From: Gp7-AA10 sp035636095
GTDB lineage: Bacteria > Acidobacteriota > Thermoanaerobaculia > Gp7-AA8
Direction: 5' to 3'
DNA: 64,000 nt
NCBI GenBank assembly: GCA_035636095.1
Contig: DASPZU010000118.1
Span: 1-64,000, forward strand
The translations under genes and the position numbers were made by a program. The stretch's first letter is position 1. Each line of letters starts with the position of its first letter. Of this stretch, positions 7,990 through 16,190 are shown piece after piece. The notes under the pieces are model-generated. The model was given only the letters and a program-made list of their open reading frames with translations. It had not been told where the DNA came from and did not search any database.

Positions 7990-8063
7990 CACAGTGCGAT
8001 AGAGTCTCACATACAGAAACCGGCCGGCTTGACGGCAACAAAGGGGCGTAACGCCCCTTTTTT
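7990..8063 (+). ncRNA. Candidate short noncoding transcript
   Basis: Starting about 7 nt after the -10 element, the expected RNA is about 74 nt and ends at a strong intrinsic terminator. No credible ORF lies within it. It resembles no RNA family I recognise. The call rests only on promoter, operator and terminator spacing. Confidence 0.35.
8041..8063 (+). terminator. Rho-independent terminator
   Basis: AAGGGGCG (8041-8048), loop TAA, CGCCCCTT (8052-8059), then a run of T to 8063. It lies 83 bp after the ferredoxin stop and could end either that transcript or the short one starting near 7990. Confidence 0.88.
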
Positions 8064-8082
8064 GTTCTTTAGAAAATTTTTC

Positions 8083-8227
8083 GATGGGTCGTTCGAGACC
8101 CTTCAGCTACGCGCCCACCTCGGACCCAGCCACGGGGAGCGGGCGAATGGGCGTGCCCCTGTGGACCAATTGCTGAAGCTACCTCTCTCTCTGCAACGCG
8201 AGCCGGAGGGTCTCGTAGGGTCCATCG
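8083..8227. repeat. Large imperfect inverted repeat, noncoding
   Basis: The ends CGATGGGTCGTTCGAGACCC (8083-8102) and its near-complement at 8208-8227 match at about 16 of 20 positions. Internally CTTCAGC (near 8101) pairs with GCTGAAG (near 8173). Together with the promoter unit and the repeat at 8228-8331, this accounts for the 398-bp gap between the ferredoxin and the dehydrogenase genes; I see no gene in it. Confidence 0.55.
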
Positions 8228-8331
8228 AATTAAGAAGTTCGAAGTTCGAATTAAGAATTAAGAAGACCTCGAGGGTGGATGGGGCGGTGGGGTTTCTTAA
8301 TTCTTCATTCTTCCCTCGAACTTCGAACTTC
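8228..8331. repeat. AT-rich intergenic inverted repeat, family 2 variant
   Basis: GAAGTTCGAAGTTCGA (8234-8249) pairs perfectly with TCGAACTTCGAACTTC (8316-8331), and TTAAGAATTAAGAA (8251-8264) pairs with the TTCTTAATTCTT region near 8294. It shares the AATTAAGAA core with the repeats at 2796 and 54262. Confidence 0.85.
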
Positions 8332-8356
8332 TTTTCTCCTTTAGAATGCCGCTCCC

Positions 8357-9235
8357 ATGAAGCTGGCATCCATCGGTCTCGGCGCCATGGGTTTCCCCAT
8401 GGCGCGCCACCTCGCCAAACAGCACGAAGTCATGGTCTGGAACCGCACCCCCGAGAAGGCCGAGCGACACGCGCGCGAACATGGAAGTCGTCTGGCGCGC
8501 GATCTCTCCGAGTGCGGCGACGCCGACGTCATCATCACGATGCTACCCACCAGCAAAGAGGTCGACGAGATCGTCGACAAGCTGACGCCGCATCTCGGGA
8601 AGGGCACGCTTTGGATCGATGCCACCAGCGGCGATCCGAATGTCAGCCGCGAAACCGCGAAGAGGCTTGCCGGCAAAGGGGTGGCGTTGGTCGATGCCCC
8701 GGTGACCGGCGCCACCATCGGCGCGGAGAACGCAACACTGACAATCATGGTCGGTGGTAGCAAAGAAGACTTCGCGCGCGCCGAGCCGATACTCGAGATC
8801 GTCGGCAAGACGATCATTCATGTGGGGCCGGTCGGCGCCGGCCACGCCATCAAAGTGCTCACGAATTCGATCATGGGCGCGACCGTCTGGATTACCTCGG
8901 AGTGTTTGCTGCTCGCGAAGCAATTCGGCATCGATCTCAAGACGGCGTTGGCGGTCACCAACGCCGGCAGCGGCCGGTCGAATGCTTCCGAAAATCTGCT
9001 GCCGATGCGTCTGGTCGAAGGCAAGTGGCCGCTGATTTTCAAGCTGGTGCATCATGACAAAGACATCCGCATTGCTGCCTCGATCGCGCATCAGCAACAT
9101 GCGTCGACGCCGCTTCTGGCGTTGACGCAAAACTTGTTTACCGCAGCGCTACACCAGCTTGGCGACAAAGCTGACTACATTGAAGTCGCGAAAGTCATTG
9201 CCGAGATGAACGGCACGACATGGGAGGCCTCGTGA
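8357..9235 (+). CDS. NAD(P)-dependent beta-hydroxyacid dehydrogenase (3-hydroxyisobutyrate dehydrogenase family)
   Basis: A 292-aa two-domain dehydrogenase. The Rossmann motif IGLGAMGFPMARHL is at residues 6-19, the substrate-binding DAPVTGATIGAENATL (about 113-128) and the catalytic-lysine region GHAIKVLTNSIMG (about 163-175) follow. These fit the 3-hydroxyisobutyrate/tartronate-semialdehyde/glyoxylate reductase group; the substrate cannot be fixed from sequence. Its stop overlaps the GTG start of the S46 peptidase (GTGA, 9232-9235), so the two are translationally coupled, though a metabolic link is not obvious. Confidence 0.9.
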   Translation: MKLASIGLGAMGFPMARHLAKQHEVMVWNRTPEKAERHAREHGSRLARDLSECGDADVIITMLPTSKEVDEIVDKLTPHLGKGTLWIDATSGDPNVSRETAKRLAGKGVALVDAPVTGATIGAENATLTIMVGGSKEDFARAEPILEIVGKTIIHVGPVGAGHAIKVLTNSIMGATVWITSECLLLAKQFGIDLKTALAVTNAGSGRSNASENLLPMRLVEGKWPLIFKLVHHDKDIRIAASIAHQQHASTPLLALTQNLFTAALHQLGDKADYIEVAKVIAEMNGTTWEAS

Positions 9236-11295
9236 AGAGATTGATCGTTGCTGCGTTCGTGCTCCTGGCCACCGCGGCGGTGGCCGACGAGGGGATGTGG
9301 CTTTTCAACCGTCCGCCCCGCGCGATTTTCAAACAGCGCTATAACTTCGAGCCGTCGCAGACGTGGCTGGATCACCTGCAGAAATCGTCGATTCGATTCA
9401 ACAACGGCGGATCGGGATCGTTTGTCTCGGCCGACGGGCTCATTCTCACCAACCACCATGTCGGCCTGGACTGTCTGCAGAAGCTCAGCACTGCCACTCA
9501 CGACTACGTCGCAACCGGTTTTCATGCGAAAACGCATGCCGAGGAAGTGAAGTGCGTCGATCTCGAGCTCAACGTTCTCATGAGCATCGAAGAGGTGACG
9601 CAGCGCGTGAGCGGCGCCGTGACGCCAGCCATGAGCACCGAGGAAGCGAACCGCGCGCGGCGGGCGGTGATGAACACGATCGAGAAGGAGTCGCTCGATA
9701 AGACCGGACTGCGGAGCGATGTCGTCACGCTTTTCCGCGGCGGCGAATATCACCTCTATCGCTACAAGAAGTACACCGATGTGCGGCTGGTGTTCGCGCC
9801 GGAAGTGGCAATCGCGTTTTACGGCGGCGATCCCGACAACTTCGAATATCCGCGCTACGACCTCGACATCTGTGTCTTTCGCGCGTATGAAAACGACAAG
9901 CCCGTCAAAGTCGAAAACTACCTGCGCTTCAATCCCAACGGTCCGAACGATGGCGATTTGATTTTCGTCTCCGGCCATCCCGGCAACACCGATCGACTCG
10001 ACACTCTCGAGAACCTCGAATTTTTCCGCGATTACACCTATCCGTTCCAGTTGAACACCCTCCGCCGGCGAGAGGTGCTGCTCGATACTTACAGCGAGCG
10101 AAGCGCAGAGAACGAGCGTCGCGCTCACGATCAGCTGTTCAGCATCAAGAATTCTCGCAAGGCGTACATCGGCCTTCTGGCCGGATTGCAGGATCCGGTG
10201 ATCCTGAAAAAGAAAGCCGACTCCGAAGCAGTGTTGCGCCAGAAGGTGAGCGGCGATCCGCAGCTCAACAGCGCCTACGGCGATGCGTGGCAGATGGTGC
10301 ACAACGCCTTCGAGACCTACAAGCCATTCATGATCGAGTTCCGATACCTGGAAGGAGGAACGGCATTCAACAGCCGCCTGTTCGGCATGGCCAGAACAAT
10401 CGTCCGGCTGGCCGATGAATCGCAGAAACCGAACGCCGATCGGCTGCGCGAGTATCGCGCGTCGAACCTCGAGTCTCTCAAGCAGCAACTGTATTCGACG
10501 GCTCCGATCTACGAAGACCTCGAGACGATTCGGTTCGCCGACTCGCTCTCGCAGTGGCTGGAAGCGCTCAGCCCGAACGACCCGACCGTCAAGCAGCTCC
10601 TCAGCGACAAATCGCCGAACGATCTGGCGTCGGAGCTGGTCCGCGGTACGAAGCTCAAAGATGTCGCCGAGCGCAAGCGGCTCGCCGAAGGCGGAAAGGC
10701 GGTGGTCGAGGCATCGAACGATCCGATGATCCGCGTGGCACGTCTTGTCGATCCGCGAGCGCGCGAGCTGCGGAAAAAGTACGAGGACAGCGTCGACGAG
10801 ACGCTGACGCAGGCTTACGCCAAGATCGCCAACGCGACCTTCAAGACCATGGGCGGCGAAACATATCCCGACGCCACCTTCACGCTGCGATTGTCGTTCG
10901 GGACCGTGAAGGGCTTCCTGGAGAACGGAAATCAGATTCCGTGGTCGACCACCATGGCGGGAACGTTCGAGCGCGCCGCACAGCACAAGAATCAACCGCC
11001 GTTCGAGCTTCCCAAGTCATGGATTGCGAAAAAGGCGGCCATCAAGGGCAGCACGCCCTTCAACTTCGTCAGCACTGCCGACATCATCGGCGGCAATTCG
11101 GGGAGCCCGGTGGTCGATCGCGCCGGCGAGTTCGTCGGCATCATCTTCGACGGCAATCTGCAGTCGCTGCCGTGGGACTATCAATTCGATGATCGCGTTG
11201 GACGCGCGGTGGCCGTCGATTCCGCCGCGATTCTCGAGGCTCTGCGTCACGTTTACGCCGCCGACAATGTGGTCGCCGAGCTGACCAAGAAATGA
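9232..11295 (+). CDS. S46 family serine peptidase (DPP7/DPP11-like dipeptidyl peptidase)
   Basis: An exported 687-aa dipeptidyl aminopeptidase that removes N-terminal dipeptides. A signal peptide (MKRLIVAAFVLLATAAVADEG) precedes the S46 start GMWLFNRPP. The catalytic His lies in LTNHHVG (about residue 75) and the Ser in GGNSGSPVVD (about residue 622); the FEYPRYDLDICVFRAY block is family-typical. I chose GTG 9232 over ATG 9220 because GGAGG at 9223-9227 lies 4 nt before it and the product then begins with a normal signal peptide. DPP7/DPP11 specificity depends on one residue near the Ser, which I cannot assign without alignment. Confidence 0.92.
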   Translation: MKRLIVAAFVLLATAAVADEGMWLFNRPPRAIFKQRYNFEPSQTWLDHLQKSSIRFNNGGSGSFVSADGLILTNHHVGLDCLQKLSTATHDYVATGFHAKTHAEEVKCVDLELNVLMSIEEVTQRVSGAVTPAMSTEEANRARRAVMNTIEKESLDKTGLRSDVVTLFRGGEYHLYRYKKYTDVRLVFAPEVAIAFYGGDPDNFEYPRYDLDICVFRAYENDKPVKVENYLRFNPNGPNDGDLIFVSGHPGNTDRLDTLENLEFFRDYTYPFQLNTLRRREVLLDTYSERSAENERRAHDQLFSIKNSRKAYIGLLAGLQDPVILKKKADSEAVLRQKVSGDPQLNSAYGDAWQMVHNAFETYKPFMIEFRYLEGGTAFNSRLFGMARTIVRLADESQKPNADRLREYRASNLESLKQQLYSTAPIYEDLETIRFADSLSQWLEALSPNDPTVKQLLSDKSPNDLASELVRGTKLKDVAERKRLAEGGKAVVEASNDPMIRVARLVDPRARELRKKYEDSVDETLTQAYAKIANATFKTMGGETYPDATFTLRLSFGTVKGFLENGNQIPWSTTMAGTFERAAQHKNQPPFELPKSWIAKKAAIKGSTPFNFVSTADIIGGNSGSPVVDRAGEFVGIIFDGNLQSLPWDYQFDDRVGRAVAVDSAAILEALRHVYAADNVVAELTKK

Positions 11296-11301
11296 CGCGA
11301 A

Positions 11302-11380
11302 GCGTCATCCGGAGCCGAGCAGACGGCGCAGGATCTCGTTGACGGAGATCCTTCCCCCGCTCCGCGGGGTCAGGATGACG
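11302..11380. repeat. Intergenic hairpin repeat, family 1 (complete)
   Basis: The left arm GTCATCCGGAGC...CAGGATCTC and right arm GGAGATCCTT...GTCAGGATGAC form a long imperfect hairpin. AGGA at 11372-11375 in the right arm lies 7 nt before the GTG start of the next gene and is its only visible ribosome-binding site. Confidence 0.8.
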
Positions 11381-11382
11381 AT

Positions 11383-11862
11383 GTGAGAGCTCGCCCTGCC
11401 ACAACGGACGACGCGGCGGCCATCGCTCGCATCTACAACGAAGGGATCGAGGAGCGGATCGCGACTTTCGAGACGCGGCCGCGCGCTGCCGCCGACATCG
11501 AGAAATGGTTTGACGGCCGCCATCCCATCGTCATCATCGAGGAGAGCGGCGAAGTCATCGCCTTCGCATCGACATCGATGTACCGGCCGCGCGACGCCTA
11601 CGCCGGCATCGCCGAATTTTCGGTTTACGCCGCGCGCAGCGCGCGAGGAAGGGGCGCCGGCCGGGCGGCCATGCTGGCGCTGTTCGAGGCCGCACGCGAG
11701 GCCGGCTTCTGGAAATTAGTCTCGCGCGTTTTCGTTGAGAATGCCGCCAGCCGCGCGCTGCTGCGGTCGGTCGGATTCCGAGAAGTCGGCATCTATGAGC
11801 GTCACGCGCAGCTCGACGGGATCTGGCGCGATGTGGTGATTGTGGAAAAACGACTGGAATGA
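11383..11862 (+). CDS. GNAT family N-acetyltransferase (phosphinothricin acetyltransferase/ArsN1-like)
   Basis: A 159-aa GNAT enzyme. The acetyl-CoA pyrophosphate-binding motif appears as ARSARGRGAGRAAMLAL (about residues 85-101), preceded by AEFSVYAARS (beta-4), and followed by VENAASRALLRSVGFREVGIY, the usual C-terminal block of the phosphinothricin/arsinothricin acetyltransferase subgroup. The acceptor is probably a small amine or amino acid analogue; exact substrate unknown. The GTG start directly follows a family 1 repeat that provides its Shine-Dalgarno. Twelve bp separate it from lepA. Confidence 0.88.
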   Translation: MRARPATTDDAAAIARIYNEGIEERIATFETRPRAAADIEKWFDGRHPIVIIEESGEVIAFASTSMYRPRDAYAGIAEFSVYAARSARGRGAGRAAMLALFEAAREAGFWKLVSRVFVENAASRALLRSVGFREVGIYERHAQLDGIWRDVVIVEKRLE

Positions 11863-11874
11863 CAAGCTGATCAG

Positions 11875-13656
11875 GTGACCGACCCGCAACACATCCGCAA
11901 CTTCTCGATCATCGCCCACATCGACCACGGCAAGACGACGCTCTCCGATCGTCTGCTGCAGAAGACGGGCGCAGTAGAAGTGCGCGAGATGCACGATCAG
12001 ATGCTCGACGACATGGACCTCGAGCGGGAGCGCGGCATCACCATCAAAGCCCGGGCGGTCACGATTCGCTATGGGGACTACACCTTTAACTTGATCGACA
12101 CTCCGGGCCACGTCGATTTCACCTACGAAGTTTCGCGAAGCCTCGCGGCCTGCGAAGGCGCGGTGCTGGTCGTCGACGCGACGCAGGGCGTGGAAGCGCA
12201 GACGCTCGCGAACAGCTATCTCGCGATCAACAACAATCTCGCGATTCTGCCGGTCATCAACAAGGTCGACTTGCCGTCCGCCGAACCGGAGAAGGTTCGC
12301 GAACAGATCGAGAACGTGATCGGGCTCGACGCGCACGATGCCGTGCTCGCCAGCGCGAAGGCCGGCATCGGGATCGACGAGATCCTCGAGAAGATCATCA
12401 CCAACATTCCGCCGCCAAAGGGCTCTTCGGATGGGCCACTGCGCGCGCTGTTGTTCGACTCCTGGTACGACTCCTATCGCGGCGTCATGAGTCTCCTGCG
12501 AGTCGTCGACGGCGAGATCCGCACTGGGATGAAGATCCGATTCATGTCGACCGGCCGCTCCTATGAAGTCACGGAGCTGGGCATCTTCACGCCCAAACCC
12601 AAAGCAGTCGATTCGCTCGGCGTCGGTGAAGTCGGGTTCCTTTCCGCAAACATCAAGGACATCGTGCAGGCGAAGATCGGCGACACGGTGACAGGCGAGC
12701 GCGACGACCCGACGCCGCTTCCCGGCTTTCAGGAAGTCAAGCCGATGGTGTTTGCCGGAATCTTCCCGATCAATACCGAGGATTACGAGCAGCTCCGCGA
12801 TGCCGTCGCCAAGATGAAACTCAACGACGCATCCTTCAGCTACGAACCCGAAAGCTCCGTGGCCCTCGGATTCGGATTCCGGTGCGGCTTTCTCGGCCTT
12901 CTCCACATGGAGATCATTCAGGAGCGCCTGGAGCGCGAGTTCAATCTCGAGCTGCTCACCAGTGCCCCCGGAGTGCGCTATCGCGTGACAAAAACTGACG
13001 GGGAAGTGCTCGAGATCGAGAACCCGCAGAAGATGCCCGACCCCGCATTCATCAGTTCCATCGAGGAGCCGTTCCTGGAAGTGACCATCCTCTCCACCGA
13101 CGAATTCGTTGGCCCAATTCTCGCTCTGGCAATCGACCGGCGTGGCCAGCAGAAGAAGCTGGAGTACGTCAGCGGCAACAGAGTAATGATTGTGTACGAA
13201 ATGCCGTTGAATGAGGTGATCCTCGATTTCTTTGACAAGCTGAAATCGATCTCACGCGGATACGCCTCACTCGATTATCAGTTCGTCGGCTATCGCGAAA
13301 GCGATCTGGTCAAGATGGACATTCTGGTCAATGGCGAGCCGCTCGACGCGCTTTCTCTGATCGTGCATCGCGAGAAGGCCTATGCCCGCGGCAAGTTGCT
13401 CGTGGAAAAGATGAAGGAGTTCATTCCCCGCCAAATGTTCGAAGTTGCCCTGCAGGCCGCGATCGGAAATCGCGTGATCGCCCGTGAAACCGTCAAACCC
13501 CTGCGCAAGAACGTCCTGGCCAAGTGCTACGGCGGCGACATCACGCGCAAGAGAAAACTTCTGGAGAAACAAAAAGAAGGGAAAAAGCGGATGAAACGGG
13601 TCGGGAAGGTCGAGATTCCGCAAGAGGCTTTTCTGGCTGTCTTGAAGATCGACTGA
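11875..13656 (+). CDS. lepA: Elongation factor 4 (LepA)
   Basis: Ribosome-associated translational GTPase that affects elongation and initiation. At 593 aa it matches the family. G1 is AHIDHGKTT (about residues 14-22), the switch region contains LDDMDLERERGITIKA, G3 is DTPGHVDF, and G4 is NKVDLP. The LepA-specific C-terminal domain ends ...KRKLLEKQKEGKKRMKR...VEIPQEAF. The start is GTG at 11875 with a weak CAGG just upstream. Confidence 0.97.
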   Translation: MTDPQHIRNFSIIAHIDHGKTTLSDRLLQKTGAVEVREMHDQMLDDMDLERERGITIKARAVTIRYGDYTFNLIDTPGHVDFTYEVSRSLAACEGAVLVVDATQGVEAQTLANSYLAINNNLAILPVINKVDLPSAEPEKVREQIENVIGLDAHDAVLASAKAGIGIDEILEKIITNIPPPKGSSDGPLRALLFDSWYDSYRGVMSLLRVVDGEIRTGMKIRFMSTGRSYEVTELGIFTPKPKAVDSLGVGEVGFLSANIKDIVQAKIGDTVTGERDDPTPLPGFQEVKPMVFAGIFPINTEDYEQLRDAVAKMKLNDASFSYEPESSVALGFGFRCGFLGLLHMEIIQERLEREFNLELLTSAPGVRYRVTKTDGEVLEIENPQKMPDPAFISSIEEPFLEVTILSTDEFVGPILALAIDRRGQQKKLEYVSGNRVMIVYEMPLNEVILDFFDKLKSISRGYASLDYQFVGYRESDLVKMDILVNGEPLDALSLIVHREKAYARGKLLVEKMKEFIPRQMFEVALQAAIGNRVIARETVKPLRKNVLAKCYGGDITRKRKLLEKQKEGKKRMKRVGKVEIPQEAFLAVLKID

Positions 13657-13679
13657 TCACTCTCCCGCCGGAGGGTGCC

Positions 13680-14312
13680 ATGAAGTCTTCGCTTGCAGCA
13701 GTTGCAGCAATGTTGATCGGCGGAACCGCCATGGCGGCACAAGTCGATTTCAAGGATCCGCGGCGGGCGCTCGGCCGTGAGGGGGATGTCCGCGTGGATG
13801 CCGAGCTGGCGCAGGACACAATCTCGCAAACTTCTCCGATCAACGTCACCTACCAGATCCAGAATCTGTCGGCTGCCCCTGTGGCAATCGCCGACAGGAC
13901 TTTTGACACCAATTTTGATTGCGATTCGCGAACGATCAGGGTCTCGATCGGCGCGGAAGTTCCTCCCGGGCCGAATATGCCGCACCTCGCCATCATCCGT
14001 CCCGGTGAGAAGCGGGTGTTTTCCGGTGGAGCGCTCCTCCACATCGTGACGCCAAACTTCCGCACTCCCTGGACAGCGGTTCCGAGGTACATTCAGATTC
14101 AAGTGATGATGCTGCGTGACGTTACGCCGTTTCAGAAGCTGATCGAGCTGCAGTCAAAGACCACCCTCCCGGTGCCGCTTTCCAACGAAATGTTCGACCG
14201 CTGGGTGGAAGCCAGCGAGTCCGTTCTTCTCAACACCATTCCGGTATATTGGAAGAACGAGAACCGCCGCGGAACCGCCGAAAGCGACCAGCCCTTGTCG
14301 GGAACTTACTGA
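13680..14312 (+). CDS. Exported protein of unknown function, paralogue A of a tandem pair
   Basis: A 210-aa protein with a signal peptide (MKSSLAAVAAMLIGGTAMAAQ). I chose ATG 13680 because GGAGGG at 13670-13675 precedes it by 4 nt; longer reading upstream would overlap lepA. After the signal it reads KDPRRALGREGDVRVDAEL, closely matching KEPRRVVGTESDVRIDAEV in the next gene, and both continue with YxVxN, SIGxExP and a PW/RP-rich stretch, so the two are tandem paralogues. I do not recognise the family; the all-beta look suggests a small periplasmic sandwich domain. Function unknown. Confidence 0.8.
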   Translation: MKSSLAAVAAMLIGGTAMAAQVDFKDPRRALGREGDVRVDAELAQDTISQTSPINVTYQIQNLSAAPVAIADRTFDTNFDCDSRTIRVSIGAEVPPGPNMPHLAIIRPGEKRVFSGGALLHIVTPNFRTPWTAVPRYIQIQVMMLRDVTPFQKLIELQSKTTLPVPLSNEMFDRWVEASESVLLNTIPVYWKNENRRGTAESDQPLSGTY

Positions 14313-14345
14313 GACTCCCAGGCGTTTCTCGAGGGGGAAGCTCTC

Positions 14346-14981
14346 GTGAAACGGTACTCGCCACTCGCGTTCCTACTCATCGTGATCGCGTGTACGTCGA
14401 CCAAGCCTGTCGACATGAAGGAACCGCGGCGTGTGGTGGGGACGGAGAGCGACGTGCGGATCGATGCCGAGGTTTACGGTGATCGGCTGGGCCCGAACAT
14501 TACGCTTCCGCTCAAATACGATGTGACCAATCACCGCAACACCACCATTCTGATCGCCGATCTGCTTCCGGACGCCACCTACGATCAAGAGACGCACATG
14601 GTGACGATCAGCATCGGGTCCGAGATCCCTGGCGAGCATTTCCTGCCGCGTCTCATTCCGATTCGTCCCGGCGAGCGGAAAAGCTTCTCGACAGCCGCTC
14701 ACGTCGTGATCGTCGCGAATCCGGGATCTCCGTGGACGCCGCGCCCGAATGCGCTGCGGTTGAAAGTGAACTTCCTGGGCAACACCTCGCCCTTCGAAAT
14801 GCTGATCGCGATTCCCGAGAAGGCTGTTCACGATCCGGTTCTGGCGGCGCAGCTCTTTCCGAAGTGGGTCGAGGGCAACGAGACGGTCTTTACGAACTCG
14901 CTTCCGATGCGCTGGATCACGGTCTCCGAAGAACCGACCCCGGCCACCACGCCCTCCCGGCGCCGGCGCGGCGGAACGTAG
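14346..14981 (+). CDS. Lipoprotein of unknown function, paralogue B of a tandem pair
   Basis: A 211-aa predicted lipoprotein: the signal LLIVIAC-TS gives a lipobox with Cys at about residue 17. The body is paralogous to the preceding gene (shared KEPRRVVG..SDVRIDAEV, ISIGSEIPGEHF, RPGERKSF, SPWTPRPN). Unlike paralogue A it is membrane-anchored, so the pair may be a soluble and an anchored form of the same module. It starts with GTG 14346, 33 bp after its neighbour. The C-terminus is Pro/Arg-rich. Function unknown. Confidence 0.8.
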   Translation: MKRYSPLAFLLIVIACTSTKPVDMKEPRRVVGTESDVRIDAEVYGDRLGPNITLPLKYDVTNHRNTTILIADLLPDATYDQETHMVTISIGSEIPGEHFLPRLIPIRPGERKSFSTAAHVVIVANPGSPWTPRPNALRLKVNFLGNTSPFEMLIAIPEKAVHDPVLAAQLFPKWVEGNETVFTNSLPMRWITVSEEPTPATTPSRRRRGGT

Positions 14982-14990
14982 AAGGTTAGG

Positions 14991-15059
14991 CGGTCTCGGA
15001 GTCGCGAGGTCTCGGCGGGGGGGACTCCGCAACCGCGAAACCCCGCGACCGCGGAACCT
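14991..15059. repeat. Intergenic repeat, family 4 (GTCTCGG/CCGCGA-rich)
   Basis: GGTCTCGGAGTCGCGAGGTCTCGG followed by CCGCGACCGCGGAACCTC-type complement forms an imperfect hairpin between the convergent lipoprotein and STAS genes. A related element lies at 58604-58682. Confidence 0.6.
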
Positions 15060-15394
15060 CAGAAGCTTTTCACCGCCTCCTGCTCGTTCTCGTAGACCTC
15101 GAACACTGTAATGAGCTGCGTGACGTGCAGCAGCTCGTTCAGTTTGGCAGGCAGGTGAAGGAGCTTGAGCTTGCCGCCACGATTGGTGACGGTGGTGTAC
15201 GAGCCGACCAGCTCACCGATGCCTGACGAATCGATGGTCGTGACGCCACTCATGTCGAGCAGGATCCTCGTTTTTCCCTGATTGAGCGCGTTCGTGATGA
15301 TCTCGCGGAGCTGCTGGTCACCCGAGCCAATGGTGATCTTGCCATCGAGCTTGATGACCTCAACGTTGTCAACCGTACGCGGGGTGGCTTTCAT
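15059..15394 (-). CDS. STAS-domain anti-sigma factor antagonist (RsbV-like)
   Basis: A 111-aa single STAS domain. The phosphoacceptor site is in TTIDSSGIGELVG (about residues 57-69), as in SpoIIAA/RsbV, where dephosphorylated antagonist binds the anti-sigma kinase. It sits 22 bp downstream of an RsbW-like ATPase in the same orientation, so the two form a partner-switching pair. No cognate sigma factor or PP2C phosphatase is adjacent. AAGGAG lies just upstream of ATG 15394. Confidence 0.92.
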   Translation of the reverse strand: MKATPRTVDNVEVIKLDGKITIGSGDQQLREIITNALNQGKTRILLDMSGVTTIDSSGIGELVGSYTTVTNRGGKLKLLHLPAKLNELLHVTQLITVFEVYENEQEAVKSF

Positions 15395-15416
15395 TGTCCT
15401 CTCTCCTTCTTGCTCG

Positions 15417-15869
15417 CTAGACCTTGCTGCTCGCGACGCCCGTTCCTTTCGCGAGGTTTTTCGTCATGACCAAAGACGTTCCGCCGCCGGGGGCAAATGA
15501 ATATCGCACCTGGTCCATGAAAGTCTTCATATAAAAAATGCCGCGGCCGCTGGTCTTCATCAGATTCTGTGGATTCAGAGGATCGCCGATGGTGGCCGGA
15601 TCGAACCCGGCCCCTTCGTCGGAGATCCTGATCTCCAGCTCGTGGTCGTGAAGATGAAACGTCGCGTTCACTTTTTTCCGCACGTCGAGCTTGTTGCCAT
15701 GCTTGATGGCGTTGGCGACCGCCTCGCGAACCGCCATCCCGATCCAGTGCGACCCGTCTTCGTCCAATCCGGCGTTCTCACAGAGATGTTCGGCGATCAC
15801 CTGGACGAGCTCGATGTTCTCGAATCGGCTGCTGATGGTGATCTCGATTCGCTCGCCGTCCCTATCCAT
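15417..15869 (-). CDS. RsbW-like anti-sigma factor / GHKL ATPase
   Basis: A 150-aa stand-alone HATPase_c domain. The N box is EAVANAIKHGNK, the G1 box DEGAGFDP and the G2 box GRGIFYMKTFMD, as in anti-sigma serine kinases RsbW/SpoIIAB. Partner of the STAS protein 22 bp downstream. The frame is open further upstream, but ATG 15869 begins the recognisable domain (MDRDGERIEITISS), and upstream sequence is a structured noncoding stretch. A palindrome CTAGCA-GGG-TGCTAG lies 18 bp before the start. Confidence 0.9.
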   Translation of the reverse strand: MDRDGERIEITISSRFENIELVQVIAEHLCENAGLDEDGSHWIGMAVREAVANAIKHGNKLDVRKKVNATFHLHDHELEIRISDEGAGFDPATIGDPLNPQNLMKTSGRGIFYMKTFMDQVRYSFAPGGGTSLVMTKNLAKGTGVASSKV

Positions 15870-15886
15870 GAAAACCGGTCGGCATT

Positions 15887-15901
15887 CTAGCAGGGTGCTA
15901 G
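15887..15901. promoter_or_regulatory. Palindrome upstream of the RsbW-like gene
   Basis: CTAGCA-GGG-TGCTAG is a perfect inverted repeat with 6-bp arms, 18 bp upstream of the minus-strand start at 15869. It could be an operator or a leader hairpin; which is not decided by sequence. Confidence 0.45.
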
Positions 15902-16190
15902 AAAAATGCGACGCGTTCCGGCGGGCGCGTTGCGGCCCAGATGCGACGAGCGAGGAGGGGGTGATGTGGTGACATCGTTGACGACGAGCGAGAAAGCAGA
16001 TTGGCCGCAACGTACCCAACCCTCCGGGTTGCGGACGGCGACCGGCCGTCCATTTCGTCGTCGCTGCTCGACCTTGTCCGCGCATCGCCGTCGCGACTCC
16101 TTGCATCCGGCCGGTCGGCGTCCGCAACGGAATGCGTCGGATTCTTGTAGCGCCCTGCCAGGGAGGGGCACTGAGCCCGCAAGACGGAAT
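15902..16190. other. Structured noncoding stretch with nested inverted repeats
   Basis: This divergent gap carries a 21-bp inverted repeat matching at 20 of 21 positions (16028-16048 with 16108-16128), a nested GGACGGC/GCCGTCC hairpin, CCGCAAC/GTTGCGG (16005-16011 with 16028-16034), GATGT/ACATC near 15963-15976, and CGACGCGTTCC (15908-15918) against GGAATGCGTCG (16129-16139). An open frame reads through but its product is Arg/Ser/Pro low-complexity with no signal. I recognise no RNA family. Confidence 0.5.

Noticed and set aside
9175..10995. 606-aa minus-strand ORF opposite the S46 peptidase
   Set aside because: Shadow of a GC-rich coding strand; the plus-strand product has a signal peptide, S46 motifs and a ribosome-binding site, while the minus product is His/Arg/Leu-biased without motifs.
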